From contig NC_070569.1 of NCBI RefSeq assembly GCF_026914185.1, positions 3,472,001 through 3,536,000 on the forward strand: a stretch of DNA of 64,000 nt. The letters run 5' to 3'. Positions within the stretch are counted from its first letter, which is position 1, and each line of letters opens with the position of its first letter. This document shows positions 9,331-21,666 of this stretch, piece by piece. Under the pieces are notes generated by a model that worked only from the letters and a program-made list of their open reading frames with translations, was not told where the DNA came from and searched no databases. The DNA comes from Puccinia triticina. Taxonomy: Eukaryota > Basidiomycota > Pucciniomycetes > Pucciniales > Pucciniaceae. Both the position numbers and the translations under genes were made by a program.

Positions 9331-12300
9331 ATGATTAGGGCGGTCAGCCGGTTTGGCCCTCGGCTAACCATTGGAAAAGCGAACACTCGATCAAGATTGA
9401 CCCACTGGTCATGTATCTCCTATCGACCGAGTCATGGCAGTCCGTTTATGAGCTCCAGAAAAATGATGTCACCCGCCTCGATTCATAGTGATGCTTCTGA
9501 TGGTCCGTTCACTGCCTTTCATAGTATGGACTTTCCCGGGTCAATATGTCTGATCAGCTCATCGCTTCGCTCAGCTTGGAGCTCACAGGTTAACTCGAAA
9601 CCGCTGTTCAAGAAGATCCTGATTTCCAATCGGTGAGGAGGCATTTCAGCTTAGAAAGAAGCCACCAGGGGACTAATGACAGGCCTTGATTTAGCGGTGA
9701 AGTAGCTTGTCGAATCATTCGAACTGCTAGGAAATTGGGTGTGAAGACAGTAGCCATTTACTCGGACGCAGACCAAGAATCCCGACATGTGAAAATGGTA
9801 AGTAGTTCAAGTAGATGTACTGCTTTATGTTTGATTGATCAGGTCCTTATATTTTGCTGGATCTGTTATCTTGATTGCAGGCTGACGAGGCTTACCGGGT
9901 CGGCCCAGCTCAATCAACAGAAAGCTACTTGAACATTGAAAAGATTGTGGAGTTTTGTATTCGTAGTGGCGCCCAAGTGAGTACAGGTGACATCTCATCA
10001 TAGAAGCTTATGATGGGCAAATTTTATGGTACGACCTAGTAACTCTCTTGTTAGGCCGTTCATCCGGGTTGGGGTTTTCTTTCAGGTCAGCTCCCTATCA
10101 TGCCAGACTCCAACACGATAAAGTCCACGTTTTTACTTACACCAAACGCTCGGGCTCACATAGAACGCGCCGAGTTTGCCGAACGATTGAAAAAAGCGGG
10201 CGTTGTCTTCATTGGTCCACCCAGTGCTGCCATCATCAGCATGGGATCCAAAAGCCAATCAAAAGAGGTTAGAAACTTTGCATTTCCACATGACGTTAAA
10301 GCAACGCTGATTTTGAGCCTTAAAAAAATAGATCATGATTTCGGCTGGCGTGCCTTGCGTTCCAGGGTACCATGGTAAGAACCAGGACCCCGATTTCTTG
10401 AAAAGTGAAGCGGATAAGATTGGGTATCCAGTTTTAATCAAAGCCATCAAGGGCGGCGGTGGAAAAGGGATGAAAATTGTCTTGGACCCGTCCGAATTTC
10501 AATCTCAATTGGAGAGCGCCCAGCGAGAAGGCGAGCAAAGTTTTGGTGATGGGACCGTAAGAATCTTGATCTCTTTCTGAACATATCCAAACGATTACCG
10601 ATATTGATCATTGAGTTCTGGATTTCTGATACTTACAGGTACTTTTGGAGAAATATTTGCTCAATCCTAGACATGTCGAGGTTCAGATGTGAGCATTAGG
10701 AGAAAATCAACCGGGTATTATCGCCGATGAATACTGACTCCACCGTCTTTAGATTTGGTGATATGCATGGAAACTACGTCCATCTACATGAGCGTGACTG
10801 CTCTGTGCAAAGAAGACACCAGAAGATAATTGAGGAAGCTCCTGCACCAGGGCTGAGCTTGGAACAGAGAACCAAACTTGGTGAAAAGGCAGTAGCTGCA
10901 GCTCAAGCTGTCAACTATGTGGGCGCGGGTACTGTAGAGGCGAGTATTATTTGTCTGTTGTGTTTTTCAGACCCTTGGATCCTGGCCCAGCTAATGATTC
11001 ACTTTAAACTCCACAGTTCATCTTAGACTCGACCGGAGACTTTTATTATATGGAAATGAACACCAGGTGAGCTGCAGTTTTGGCTTGCGACTTATCGCCA
11101 AATTTGGATTATTCATTCGAAAAATGTATCGATGCCTTGGTTTCTTTCAGATTACAAGTTGAAGTACATCATTTCCTCTACCTTCTGCGATCCAAAATGT
11201 TCGGCCTAACCTTTGATTGCATGTGATGATCAGCATCCAATTACAGAAATGATCACCGGGCAAGACCTGGTTCAGTGGCAACTGGAAATCGCATCGGGAA
11301 ACCCGATTCCAATCTCACAAAAAGAGATACCATGCTTTGGTCACGCTTTTGAGGCTCGGATTTACGCTGAATCCCCGCGACGGTCAGTCGATTCATTTGA
11401 GAACTCAAGGTCATACATTCCCCTTGTAGGTATACTCATCGCCTGAACGTCATTTGATCTGAGCAGAAACTTTTTGCCGGACGTTGGCCCGCTCGTTCAT
11501 GTCAAGACACCCGCTGAAAGTAACTCAGTTCGGGTTGAAACTGGGGCGGAAAGTGGGGATGAGATTAGCGGTAAGCTTCCTACATAAATAAGAAAATTTG
11601 TTAGATCAATTCAGCTCTATTACTAACAGGTATGCACAGTTTACTATGACCCCATGATTGCCAAGTTGGTTGTTCATTCCCCCAAAGACAGAACTTCAGC
11701 ACTTGCTCTTTTGCATAGAAAACTCGAAGAGTATCAAGTCGTCGGACCATCCACAAATATTGAATTTCTGAAGAGTCTTAGTAGTCACCCAGCTTTTATT
11801 GCAGGTGAAGTGGAGACCGGCTTTATCGAAAAACACAACGAACAACTTTTCCCGCCGATGCCTGATCGACCGCCAAAAGAAGCACTCATTAATGCGACTA
11901 TTTGTTCTGCATTACAGGAAATAAAAGCCCGACAACAACGAGGATCAGTCGGACAAGTGAGCAATTCTTGGGACATGCTACACGGATGGAGACTTGGGGG
12001 ACAGCAAATTTCTCGCCAGTATGAGTTTAGCACGGTGCCCGTCGATTCTTCATCGCCCGGTACCCCAGCCTACCCAGTTAGCTTGGAATTCTCCGGTACC
12101 GCGAATTCATCATCAACGTTGGATTTCGAGATCAACCTTGCTCCACTCGAATCCGAAGGCGCCAGATCCTCCCACCAAGTTAAGACGTATCTAGATACCA
12201 GCAGTGGTACATCTCCGAGTACCTCTAGCAACACTGTGACTTCGATTGTTGATGGCAAGCGGGATGTTGCCGTGCATGTTGCACAAAATGATCATTCGAC

Positions 12301-12717
12301 GGCCTTCAGCAAGAGGCATCACGTTTTTGCTGGTGACACCGTCAACTCATTGGGAATTCCTTGGCCCAAATGGGTAAAACTTTTGAAAGGAGAAGAATCC
12401 GATAAGAGTCTTACGGGCAACGCAGTACAGGCGGTCATGCCTTCGAAAGTTATCAAGGTGATGGTGGCTCCAGGCGATCAAGTCAAAGCCGGTGATGGAC
12501 TCATTGTGCTTGAAGCAATGAAGACTGAGGTGAGTTGTCATTTGAGCTATCCTCATCTGTTCAAACCCAAAGTTTTACAACTTTATTGCATCGATGTTTT
12601 GTTGTGCAGGTGGTGTTGAAGGCCTCCAGGGATGGGACCGTTTCTGATGTCCAAGCCCGAGTTGGTGACATGGTCAAGCAGGGCAAAACTCTAGTGGTTT
12701 TATCCCCTGAGGCATGA
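9331..12717 (+). CDS. mccA: Biotin-dependent carboxylase, probable 3-methylcrotonyl-CoA carboxylase alpha subunit
   Basis: ATP-dependent carboxylation of enzyme-bound biotin; in leucine breakdown in mitochondria the partner is the beta subunit. Exons read by eye: 9331-9632, 9695-9797, 9881-9976, 10055-10085, 10164-10267, 10332-10556, 10639-10688, 10753-10939, 11017-11066, 11151-11163, 11234-11382, 11467-11570, 11640-12529, 12610-12717; all phases agree, giving 803 residues. Biotin carboxylase begins at [10 protein letters not shown] (about 93-102). The ATP-grasp loop GGGGKGMK is near 253, EMNTRLQVEHPITEM spans exons 9-11, and the biotin lysine is in EAMKTE (about 766). The Arg-rich, acid-poor start [12 protein letters not shown] suggests mitochondrial targeting. 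Intron 8 uses a GC donor (10940) and exon 10 is 13 nt. Family knowledge ([11 protein letters not shown], domain order, lack of a carboxyltransferase domain) favours MCC alpha; propionyl-CoA carboxylase alpha is less likely. The long N-terminus before residue 90 is uncertain. Confidence 0.93.
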
Positions 12718-12879
12718 TCCGGTACTCCGTTCACTCAACACTCCTGCAGAAGACTGTAAGATATGTATAAACAGCAAGGATCCCATTAAACTGTTAGCGA
12801 CTCATGGGTAAACAAATCAATGACTTTTCTGCTCGGTCTTGTATAGTTGTATGCTGCAAAATATCGAGTGTCAATCGAA

Positions 12880-12960
12880 TCCGAGTTAGTATATCGGCTA
12901 GTATATCCGCCTTTCATCTTGAAGGGCGCGGAGGAGACGGGTTCGATTCCCGTACTCGGA
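12880..12960 (+). tRNA. tRNA-Glu (anticodon TTC) with a 10-nt intron
   Basis: Acceptor stem TCCGAGT/ACTCGGA is perfect. The D arm GTAT...GTAT closes with wobble pairs. Anticodon stem TCCGC/GCGGA holds the loop CTTTCA+C. The T arm is ACGGG-TTCGATT-CCCGT. The stems close only if 12917-12926 (TCTTGAAGGG) is removed after position 37, the standard intron site, and that insert contains GAA, complementary to the TTC anticodon, as usual in pre-tRNA introns. The mature length is 71 nt before CCA. A T5 run at 12997-13001 could terminate Pol III. Confidence 0.92.
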
Positions 12961-13025
12961 ATGTTTAGCTTTCTTTACTACTATAGCAACAGATTATTTT
13001 TGTGGTACATTTGAATTGCTCACAT

Positions 13026-13087
13026 GCTGACACCGTCAGCACAAATGATGTCACGTGTTGATACCGTCAGCACAAAAAACGTCAAGT
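13026..13087. repeat. Tandem pair, 31 bp x 2
   Basis: Units at 13026-13056 and 13057-13087 share ACCGTCAGCACAAA. The first carries a small GCTGAC/GTCAGC hairpin. Confidence 0.6.
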
Positions 13088-13534
13088 TGGTGACAACTGT
13101 GTACAAATATTAGGTTTCTTTTTGTCCTTGAGGCTTATGGGATGGTCCAGGTGAGCTGCTTATCCAAGAAAGAAACAAAGGCAACTCTCATTGAAAGCTT
13201 GTTGTTTTTGCAAATTGACGCAAATTCAGCTGCTGGCACTTGCTACAATGCTAGGCGCCTAGGTGGGCTGTGAATAATTGTCCAGCCTGTGCTTGTAGCT
13301 TTACTTTTTCAACAATACAGAAATACATTACATGGTTTCATTCTGATTGTCTAGGGTGGCCCGGGAGTTATTCTTATATAACTCCCAAGTCACCCAAGTT
13401 TAGAATAGGGGGAAGATCCCCTCCTCTCTTTCCTTTCCCTGTGCCTTCTTTGATCCTCCTTGGAGAGTATCACAATGCAGTTGGGAAAGTAGAGGAGTGG
13501 GGAGGGGGGTTCCTCAAGCTTCCTTCAATGGTGG

Positions 13535-13831
13535 GCAAGCTATGCTAACTGTAGTGTAGCTGAATTCAGCTAACTGTTAGTGTAGCATTAGTGAAATTCT
13601 GCCGGATCTGTACTAATGCTACGTGCACAGGGCTCAAAAAAGCGCCTGTCACGCTGCGCTACAGCAGTTTTTAGGAATTTTTTGCAGGTCAAAGCGCTGT
13701 TGCCTAGCGTAACACTGCATATCAGCATTAGCAGCACGCTAACACTGCAGAAAAAATGTGGTGCTACTAGTACTAATATGCTAAAGCTAAGTGGCCCTGA
13801 AGTGTAGTGTAGTGTAGCGGCCCACTGTTGG
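13535..13831. mobile_element. Decayed copy of the GCTACGCTAACG foldback element
   Basis: The sequence has GTTAGTGTAGC and GCTACACTAAC-like words in both directions and a right end GCGGCCCACTGTTGG, nearly identical to the right end at 3363 (GCGACCCAGTGTTGG). The left end is lost. Many CpG sites of the better copy appear here as TpG or CpA, consistent with age and deamination. Confidence 0.55.
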
Positions 13832-15450
13832 AACTTTCTTAGTAGGTAGTCTGGTGCTACTCCTCCATGGGATCTCCTAGTGGCAAGGTCTGAACCCAAG
13901 GGCGGGTGGGAACCCTAAATGGGCCAGTGGATGTGGCAAAAAACTTCCTCTGTTCCACCAAAATCTTTCTCCATTGAGCAGAAATACAGTGGCGGTTTGT
14001 AATTGGTGGTATCAAGTGATTTCCTGATTCCGCGTCAACTACTGCTAGTGGATAGCAGTTGAGTTATGGAAGATGGATGCCCCTGACTTAACTAAGCCTC
14101 CCGGGACTGGGGGTGCAGAGCACCCCAATGCAAAGCATCTCCCATTCCCAATGGGAGGCTTATGAGTTATTGACTGTTTTCCTCGTGGGAGCTTCAGGAC
14201 AATCATGGCTTTTGGCCAGCTTTTTGAATCAAATTTTCCTTACACAGCGCACACGCCTTGTGAGTCATCAAGCTGAAGTGCAGCGGATAGCTGAGCATCT
14301 CAGCTTCAATTTAGTGTCACTTTTGTGATATCTACACTTGAAGGAGAGTGTTGCCCTTGCTCAGCAGTCAAGGTGGATGGAGGATGTAGTTCTTTATTTC
14401 AATTGAGTCCACATGGATCTTCTGGGAATTTACGTACACACTTCTGGTCAAACACAAAAAAATCACAAACTTCAAAGGGGGATGGAAAGAGTTTGTGAAG
14501 GGGGAAAAATTGGTGATTGACACCAAAAGAAAGAGAAAAAGCAGGCCTTTAATCTGGCACCACAGGCAATATGAATACACAAGGAGAAGACACCTGAAAG
14601 GGGAGTGGGAAAAAAATCCCACCAAAACACTGAAAGCTCTCAAGCCAAATTTTTGGCTTTACCTGCAAGTCCCTCCTTCGGAGGTCGCGCTTTGCGCCAG
14701 CCTAGACCGTACCAGAGCCCTCTGAAGCAAGGGACTTGTGATAAGTCAGGATGCCCGGCGCAATGGATTTTGTCAGCTTGACGTGCGCCCACTGGGCCAC
14801 CAATTGGGCAGTTGTAAAGCAATTTGGCAACGCTGTAACAGATCCAATACAATACAGTCACCAGGGGAGATATTTTCCCACTCCCCAGGGAGTGCCCTAC
14901 CATAACTTTTTTCCATAACTGTGCTGGAGGCCTTTGGTAAACAAAAATTGGATAGGTATGAAAAAGACTGGAATTCAGATGTCAAAATCAGTTGTAAATC
15001 ATCCAAGTTTATTAAATTCACAAAAACATGGCAAAAAAGATCTAAGTTTTGGTGTGCAGCCTAATTTGGCCACTGTTGAATAGATTACCCCCAAACACTA
15101 GGTGCCACGGATAGAATCTCCAGCTTGTGACAGTGCAACAAGCAAAAAAGAGTTGGCATTTTGTTGTCTCAAGCAGGGGCCTAATCAAGCGAAGTAGGGG
15201 GCCTGCAGGGAGGGGCCAGGACAAAACCGGAACCCCTGGGCCGGGGGAACATTGCCCATCTCACACTCCCTTTAAATACCTGTTGACCAAAGCCTGACAC
15301 TGGTGCCCCTGACCTTGTCTCCACCGCTGCCCCGTTGGCCACCCAAACCATGCCGCTAGCGCCTCCGTTGCTCCCCTCCACCATACTGGCAAGTTGCAAC
15401 CATCACTTGCCCTGCGCGCCACAGTTCAACCGTATCACAATGCCTTGCCA
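13832..15450. other. No gene recognised
   Basis: No homology-bearing frame, RNA or repeat boundary identified on either strand. Confidence 0.35.
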
Positions 15451-16581
15451 CCCACATCAGCTCCAATTGATCAGTACATATGTTGCTTCTTAGAACAACA
15501 TTATTGTGCACCAAGGCTGGCAGCGGGGAAGCTGACGACCGCTGGGCAAGTTTAGTGTGGCTCTTTGCACCTGCCCATCAAGTCCTCCCAGGACTCCACC
15601 TGGCCTCACTCAGGACTTCTCTGGCATTGGCATTGCCAATACCTTGCCGAGTATGGTTACATCCCCAGACTGGTCCGCAAGACCAATTCGACGAGGTCCT
15701 CCCCCAGCAGCACCATCCCAAACGCGCCCCCGAATCGGCCAACCACTTGCCTACTCGCTTTGACAACCTTAGTTGCTTGCAGACTAACCAGTACTTGGTT
15801 TGCCCCAACACTGCGACTGATTCCCAGGAGGGCCAGTATCTTATGGGCCTCAATCCGTCTGGATATGAAAGGTCAGCTGTCTTGCGTAGATTCCAGAGGT
15901 CGTAGGCATTTCTCTTAAAGTTGATGGTTTTTTTAGCAGGCCTAGCCAGACTACTTGGATTTATTCAACTCAACATTGTCCCCAATCACTTCAAACAAGG
16001 GCAAGTTTAACACGCACTTCTAGTCCCCTTGTCCGAGCTCGCACTCAAACTCGTCAGATGATCTGGCATTCCAAGGCCAAGGAGGCGAGAGAGCGACTCT
16101 GCAGCTCTTCTTTGCAGCGGGAGGAGCCTTGATACGCTCGAGCCGTTGCCCGCGAATACAAGTTCGTCCGGCTCGTGCCCAGCCCAAGCACCTCAAGCAA
16201 GGCCTCCAGTCGCGGCGGCCTCTCGCTGCGCATCAACACCGCCAACACCAGCCCCAAGATAGAGAAAGAAATTGCAGCAGCAGAGCCGCTACTGCGGCCA
16301 CCGGCAACGACGAGGGGCCGTCCAAGATCAGCTTCAGCGGCGACAGGAGCAACCATCCCAGCCCGATTGGCAAGACGCGCAAGCGCTTCAAGCAGCTTAC
16401 CTACACTGCCGCCAACCAGGACGGGGCCGGAGCGCATGGGCCGGTGGGGCCCAGACCCAGCGCCATCCAGTATCTGGACTGCTAAACCACCGTGCGTCTC
16501 CTCTCTCTCTCCTCTCCAACGGCGATCCCGAGCTCACCACGATGTGGGTTTGGTTTCCGACGGACAGGCCGACGGACGGAC
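15451..16581 (+). pseudogene. 5' part of a disrupted GATA-type zinc-finger gene
   Basis: Plus-strand frames near 16160-16485 are rich in Ser/Thr/Pro/Arg and include SFSGDRSNHPSPIGKTRKRF, as in the linker of a transcription factor, but the frame shifts. At about 16515-16550 one frame gives LLSNGDPELTTMW. This aligns with the first half of a GATA finger (CxNC-G-x-x-x-TT-x-W) but with both expected cysteines missing. The second half of the finger lies across the copia element at 22508. The locus is non-functional and exon borders cannot be fixed. Confidence 0.45.
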
Positions 16582-16586
16582 GCAGG

Positions 16587-17421
16587 TGAAAAATTTGGAG
16601 CAACTGAAAGTATTTATTACTATCAGAAACTGGTACAATACATAACACGAGACAACTTTAATAAGAAACTATTAAGTATAAGCGTGTAGTACCTGAAAGC
16701 AACTCGAGGCAAACTCGAGTTGTGATTGAACTGTGCTGGGGTAACAAGAGTGGGCTGGTTTGGCGAGTACCGTGTGGGTTCGCTGGGAGGTTTTATTGAG
16801 AAGGCTAGCTGTTGTTCATGCGGCCATCATGGTCAGCAATGATGTCGAGCTACCCTTCCTTTTTTCTTGTCTGCTGTTTGACTCACGTGTGCAGGACGAA
16901 GTCAGTTTACGATCTTCGTTTTGTCCCTGCGGCAGAGCTCTGTCGTGCTATTTAGATCTGCTTGACAAACGATGTTTGTTCAAGTCAGCTGTTGCTTTTC
17001 TTCTTTGTTCTTTTTAGGTCTGAGGACATTGGATCACTTACCAGTCGTTAGACCGTTTGTGATCCTGTCTAGGAGGGCGTCCTTCGGTTTGTTGCCGAGT
17101 CGTTCCGCAAGCGTTCTATTTAAAGAACGAGATTGAGTCAGCCTTGCGAAAAGTCTGCTTCAATCTTGCCTCGGGAACATACAAGGTTTTGAACTCTGGA
17201 GCTGTCTTTGTCTTGGCTTTGGCCGGGGCGGCTACCGGTGAAGGTTTAGGTTCTGTGATCAGCAAAGCGATTCACTTTAGCTTCTGGTCTGGGTTAGGGT
17301 TTGGACTGCGAAAGGAGGCTTGACGCTCACCTTTCATAGCAGCTGGGGTCTGGGGTTTGCTTTTCCGCGCGAGCTTCCTTTGCGGTTGCTGCGGGTCTAA
17401 GTCTGGTCCGGTATTCTCACA
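16587..17421 (-). repeat. Copia 3' LTR
   Basis: This LTR lies downstream in the sense of the minus-strand polyprotein. The C-terminal end of the coding frame runs about 150 bp into it before its stop. Confidence 0.93.
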
Positions 17422-20400
17422 GCCTTGCATGCGACGAGTCGTCAGATTCGAAGCAACATCAGAGATTTGAGTCACTCCTATAATCGCAAGAGACCGACAA
17501 ATGGTGGATCGTCCGAGAGGTTCGGTGAGGAAGTCAGCCGCGTTGGAATGCGTCTTGACGTATTGCAAGTTGATGAGCCGGGACAGGATGAGTTCGCAAA
17601 CGAAATGCAGTCTAATGTTCATGTGTTTAGTCCTAAAGCTATTCTGCGACGTTTCGCTATTTGCCAAGTCTATTGCGCCTTTATTGTCGACATGAACTGG
17701 GATATTTTCGACTCTTGCCTGCAACTCGACCTCCTGAATGAGGCTAGCAAACCAAGCCAGGTCCCTGCCGAGGTCGGACAGAGCCTTATATTCCGCCTCG
17801 GCAGTTGATAGCGAGACCGTAGGTTGTTTGGTGGACTTCCAATTGAGAAGATGGTTGCCACTGGTCACGACAAACCCGGTAGTTGAACGCCTGGTGTCGG
17901 GACAATTTCCCTAGTCAGCGTCCGAGAAGGCTTTCATGGCGTAGTTATCAGAGCGCTTGAAGGTTATTCCGACGTGCCGGGTCCCTGACAGATATCGGAA
18001 CACTTGCACTGCCGCTTGGTACTGCCGAATGCCCGGATTCTCCAGGTACTGCAACAGCTGGCTGACTGCGAAGGAAATGTCAGGCCTCGTGAGAATGCTT
18101 AGATAGTTCAAGGAGCCGATCAAGCCGCGGTAGTTGACATTCAGTTTGTTGAAGGACTCAATTTCATGAGCGGTGGCTTTGGAGAGACGCTCCCTCGGGT
18201 TAAGAGGGCAAGAGGCCGGGTGCTCCTTTTCAAGGTTGAATTTGGCTAGCTTCCGCTCAATGTACTGAGTCTGGTTGATTTGCAGACCGTCTTTGAACCG
18301 GTCAATATTCATTCCAAGTAAGAACTCAGCCTCCCCTGGGTACTTGATCTCGAATTCCCGTTCCATCTCGGCCTTGAACGCTTCCGGTGCTTGACTGATG
18401 ATCACGATATCGTCCACATGCGCAAAAAGCCACGTGGCTGGGCGGCCACTTTCCTCGCGCCTCCAAAACACGCAAGGATCGGAGATAGAGATGTGAAAGC
18501 CGAGTGTGGTCAATTATGAGGATAGTCTTTTGTACCACACAAGTGGCGCTTGCCGTAGGCCATAGATAGCCTTCTTGAGATGTAAGACAGAGTTCTGCGG
18601 GCATTCATACCCCTGAGGCAGGAGAAGGGTCACCGTGTCCTCCAGCGGACACGTCAGGAACGCACTTCTGACATCTAGCTGATGTATCTTCAGCCCATGA
18701 TTTACTGCGAAGGAGATGAGTAACCGGAGGGATGCAGCTTTGCCCGTCGGGGCGTAGATGATGTTGAAGTTTCGTCCGTGGACCTGCCGGAAGCCTTGCG
18801 CACAGATCCGGTCCTTGAACTCAATAACCTCATTCGCCGGCCCGAGCTTTCGTCTGTATGCCCAGGTTGCTGGAATCGGCTCGTCCGCATCCAGTCGGGC
18901 TCGAACCACCCATACTTCATGCTTGATCATGTTTTCGATTTCTTTCTGCTCGGCCTTTGTCCAGTTGTCACGATCTTTTCCGCTCATCGCTTGTTTGTGG
19001 TTTTTGGGATCGACCTCAATTTCAATAAGATACAACTGCCGAGATCGCCTGCCAGAAATGATATTGCTCGAGTCAATACTGCTGGAGATTTCCTTTGGTG
19101 GAGGGGCAGTAGTCCACGCATACCTCCGCCGGGGCGCCTGATCCAGTGCTTCTAGCGAGGTAGAGCCTCCGGTGACGACATCGGGACCAGCGGGGCTGCT
19201 TGCCCGAAGGTCTTGAGCAAGTCTATTGAATTTGACTTCCTCATCTTCTAGTTGAGCATCAGTGGCTTGTTGGTGCTCATCAGGAACGGAGTCTTCCTCC
19301 GCGAACGGTAGCGGATCGTCTGCCTTGAATGACGGAAGCTTGTTCACGCCAAGCGACGTGTAGCTCTTGTTGAGAGGCGGACATTCGGGGAAGGACGCTT
19401 CGTCGAAGTGAACGTGTTTGGCTGTCACAATTGCCTTGTCTTCGAGCCGGAGAACCTTGTAAGACAAATAGTCATTGTTGTACCCGAGGAGAATTCCTTC
19501 CCAGGAAATTGCCGAGAATTTGGTGTCGCGTTTTTGCTTTGGCTTGACTATCCAAACTCGGCAGCCGAACGGCCTGAAGAAATGGATATTTGGTTTGACT
19601 TTGAACATCTGTTCCAGCGGACTCGACTTGCTTTTCCCTAGAGAGGGGAGGCAATTCGTAGTTGACGTCGCCATTTGGACGGCCTCTGCCCACCACTCGG
19701 GAGCGAGATTGGCCTGCATCATTAGGCAACCTGTCATGTCAATGACTGTGCGATTGGCGCGCTCAACCAGCCCATTGTTTTGTGGTGTATACGCTGGTGC
19801 CACGTTGTGCTGAATTCCCTCTGATTTGAGGTGATCTCCAAGAGTGCCGTTAACGAATTCTCCGCCGCCATCGGAGATGAGTTTCTTCAGTTGATAACCT
19901 GTCTGTTTCTCGAAGAACGTTTGGAAATCAAGTATAGCTCGCGCAGCCTGTCCTTTTTCCTTCAGAATGACCGTGTGGATTAGGCCGGTGAACTGATTGA
20001 CGTACCTTGCTCCGCCGTTTGTTGGGGGAGAGATCGGCCCGACCAGGTCGGCATGAACAACGCTCAAAGGGGCATCGGCTGTCTTGAATGTACCGTTGCA
20101 GGGAATGCGAGTTAGCTTCCCTTTCATGCAAGCTGTGCACGCATGGGTCTTTTCCAGGGCTAGTGGTCCATTGACGGCGTGCGCTATGCGCCCGGAGCTG
20201 GCATGTCCAAGGCGGTTGTGCCATTTCTGGTAGGTAGACAGTTCGGGCGCAACCGTGGTCGAAAGGCTGATTGCTGGTTTAGATGAGGGCATGGCGTCTA
20301 CAATTTCCAACAAATCGTTGGAGACATCCACTTGGAAGGGCCTGTTGCTGTCGATTTTGACTTCGAAGATTCCATCCCGCTCGCGTACAGACACCTGGCT

Positions 20401-21603
20401 GTTCATGAGTTGCATCATCAAGACCAGGTTGCAAGTGAGGTTTGGGACGAATAGGGCGCCCTGCAGAGTAAGGCAGTCACCGGATGGAAGGTGCAGTTTG
20501 GCCGTTCCACGGGCCACAGCCACGAGTTCAGACTTGCCGTTCCCCGTCAAGATGCTGATGTTGACTGGTGTGGTATCTTGGAAGTAGCATAAGGAGTTGA
20601 GCATGTGATTGCTTGCTCCCGAATCAAGGATGGTCGACAGAGACTTGGAGCGGGTGGTAGCATTGTAGGTGAATGAGGGTCTGACGCTCGTGTGATGTGC
20701 TTCTTCTTCATCTTTGTCAGCTGCCGTATAGTAAGCAGTGCGCTGCTTCTTCTCTGGACAACCCTGGTCTGCGAGTGGTCGCTCAGGCGGCCGAGTCGAT
20801 GGATGAATAGTCCAGCAGTTCTCTTCTGTGTGAGATGTAGCTTTCGGATTGTGCTTTCCACCGCTGCATCGGATGATCTGATGTCCCGGTTTCTTTTGCT
20901 TTCGAGATGGGCCCGTGGCTAAAGCTGTAGCTGATGGTTCGGGGTCCTCCACAAACTTTCTCTTTGTTGCCGTCTCATGCCGGCCGATGTCTCTTAATTT
21001 GGCGATGATCTCTTTTGGCTTTGCCAAGGCTTTGAGATCGGCGAACAGTGCCTGCATAAGCATGGGTCGCTTCTTCGTAATTTTACCAACGATGCCGCAT
21101 CCGATGAGCTCGTCAGGGACCTTGAGGCCGAGAGAGCTAAATTCAGCCAAGCTCTCCTCCATTTCAATAATGTACGTGTTAAGATCCTTGTTGTATTGGA
21201 TATCCAACCATTTGTTCCAGACCTGGAACACAGAGAGTAGCAAATCAGAGGCGTAAATTGTTTTGATGTCTGTCCATATCACATGGGGATCTTGCTCATT
21301 GGCGTCATTAATGACGCTCGTGAATATTGCGTTTGAGATTGCTTCACTGAGGATACTGCAAGTTCGGAGTGCTCCCTGGAGCTTGTCCTCATCCGGTTCT
21401 TTTGACAATGGCACATCTAGGTAAGTCTCTAGGCGCCTTGGACAAAGGTGCATCTTGATTTTGCGCTCCCAGAGAGGGAAGTTGGTCCCGTCGAATTTTG
21501 GGACATTGACGTGGTCCTTATCAGGACTGTAGGCGTCGTTCTTCGGAGCAGCGGGAGTCTTATCGCTAGTAGCGCTTGGTCCTTGGTTCCTAGTATTTGC
21601 CAT
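17272..21603 (-). pseudogene. Copia Gag-Pol polyprotein with two in-frame stops
   Basis: The start MANTRNQGPS at 21603 opens a Gag region with an FDGTNFPLWERKI entry. The protease has DSGASNHM. The GAG-pre-integrase zinc site is HNRLGH then CTACMKGK. The integrase has VHADLVGP, SDGGGEF and PQNNGLVERANRT. The reverse transcriptase has QLDVRSAFLTCPLED, KAIYGLRQAP and a VDD catalytic motif (FAHVDDIVI). RNase H has TVSLSTAEAEYKAL. One stop (TAA) lies at about 18512, just after WYKRLSS; the second (TAG) is near 17911, in SDAD*GNCPDTRRST, where a Trp codon is expected. No frameshift is seen, so it is a single-frame element that is now inactive unless the stops are suppressed. Confidence 0.93.
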
Positions 21604-21666
21604 TTCAAGTTGCTTTCAGCTACTGGTCGAGGTAGTTGTATCGAGCAGATCGCGAGACTGTAAATC

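Noticed and set aside
16397..16648. Frames crossing the left copia LTR boundary as a possible fusion gene
   Set aside because: They end shortly within the LTR and have no family match; the boundary is a clean TG plus target duplication.
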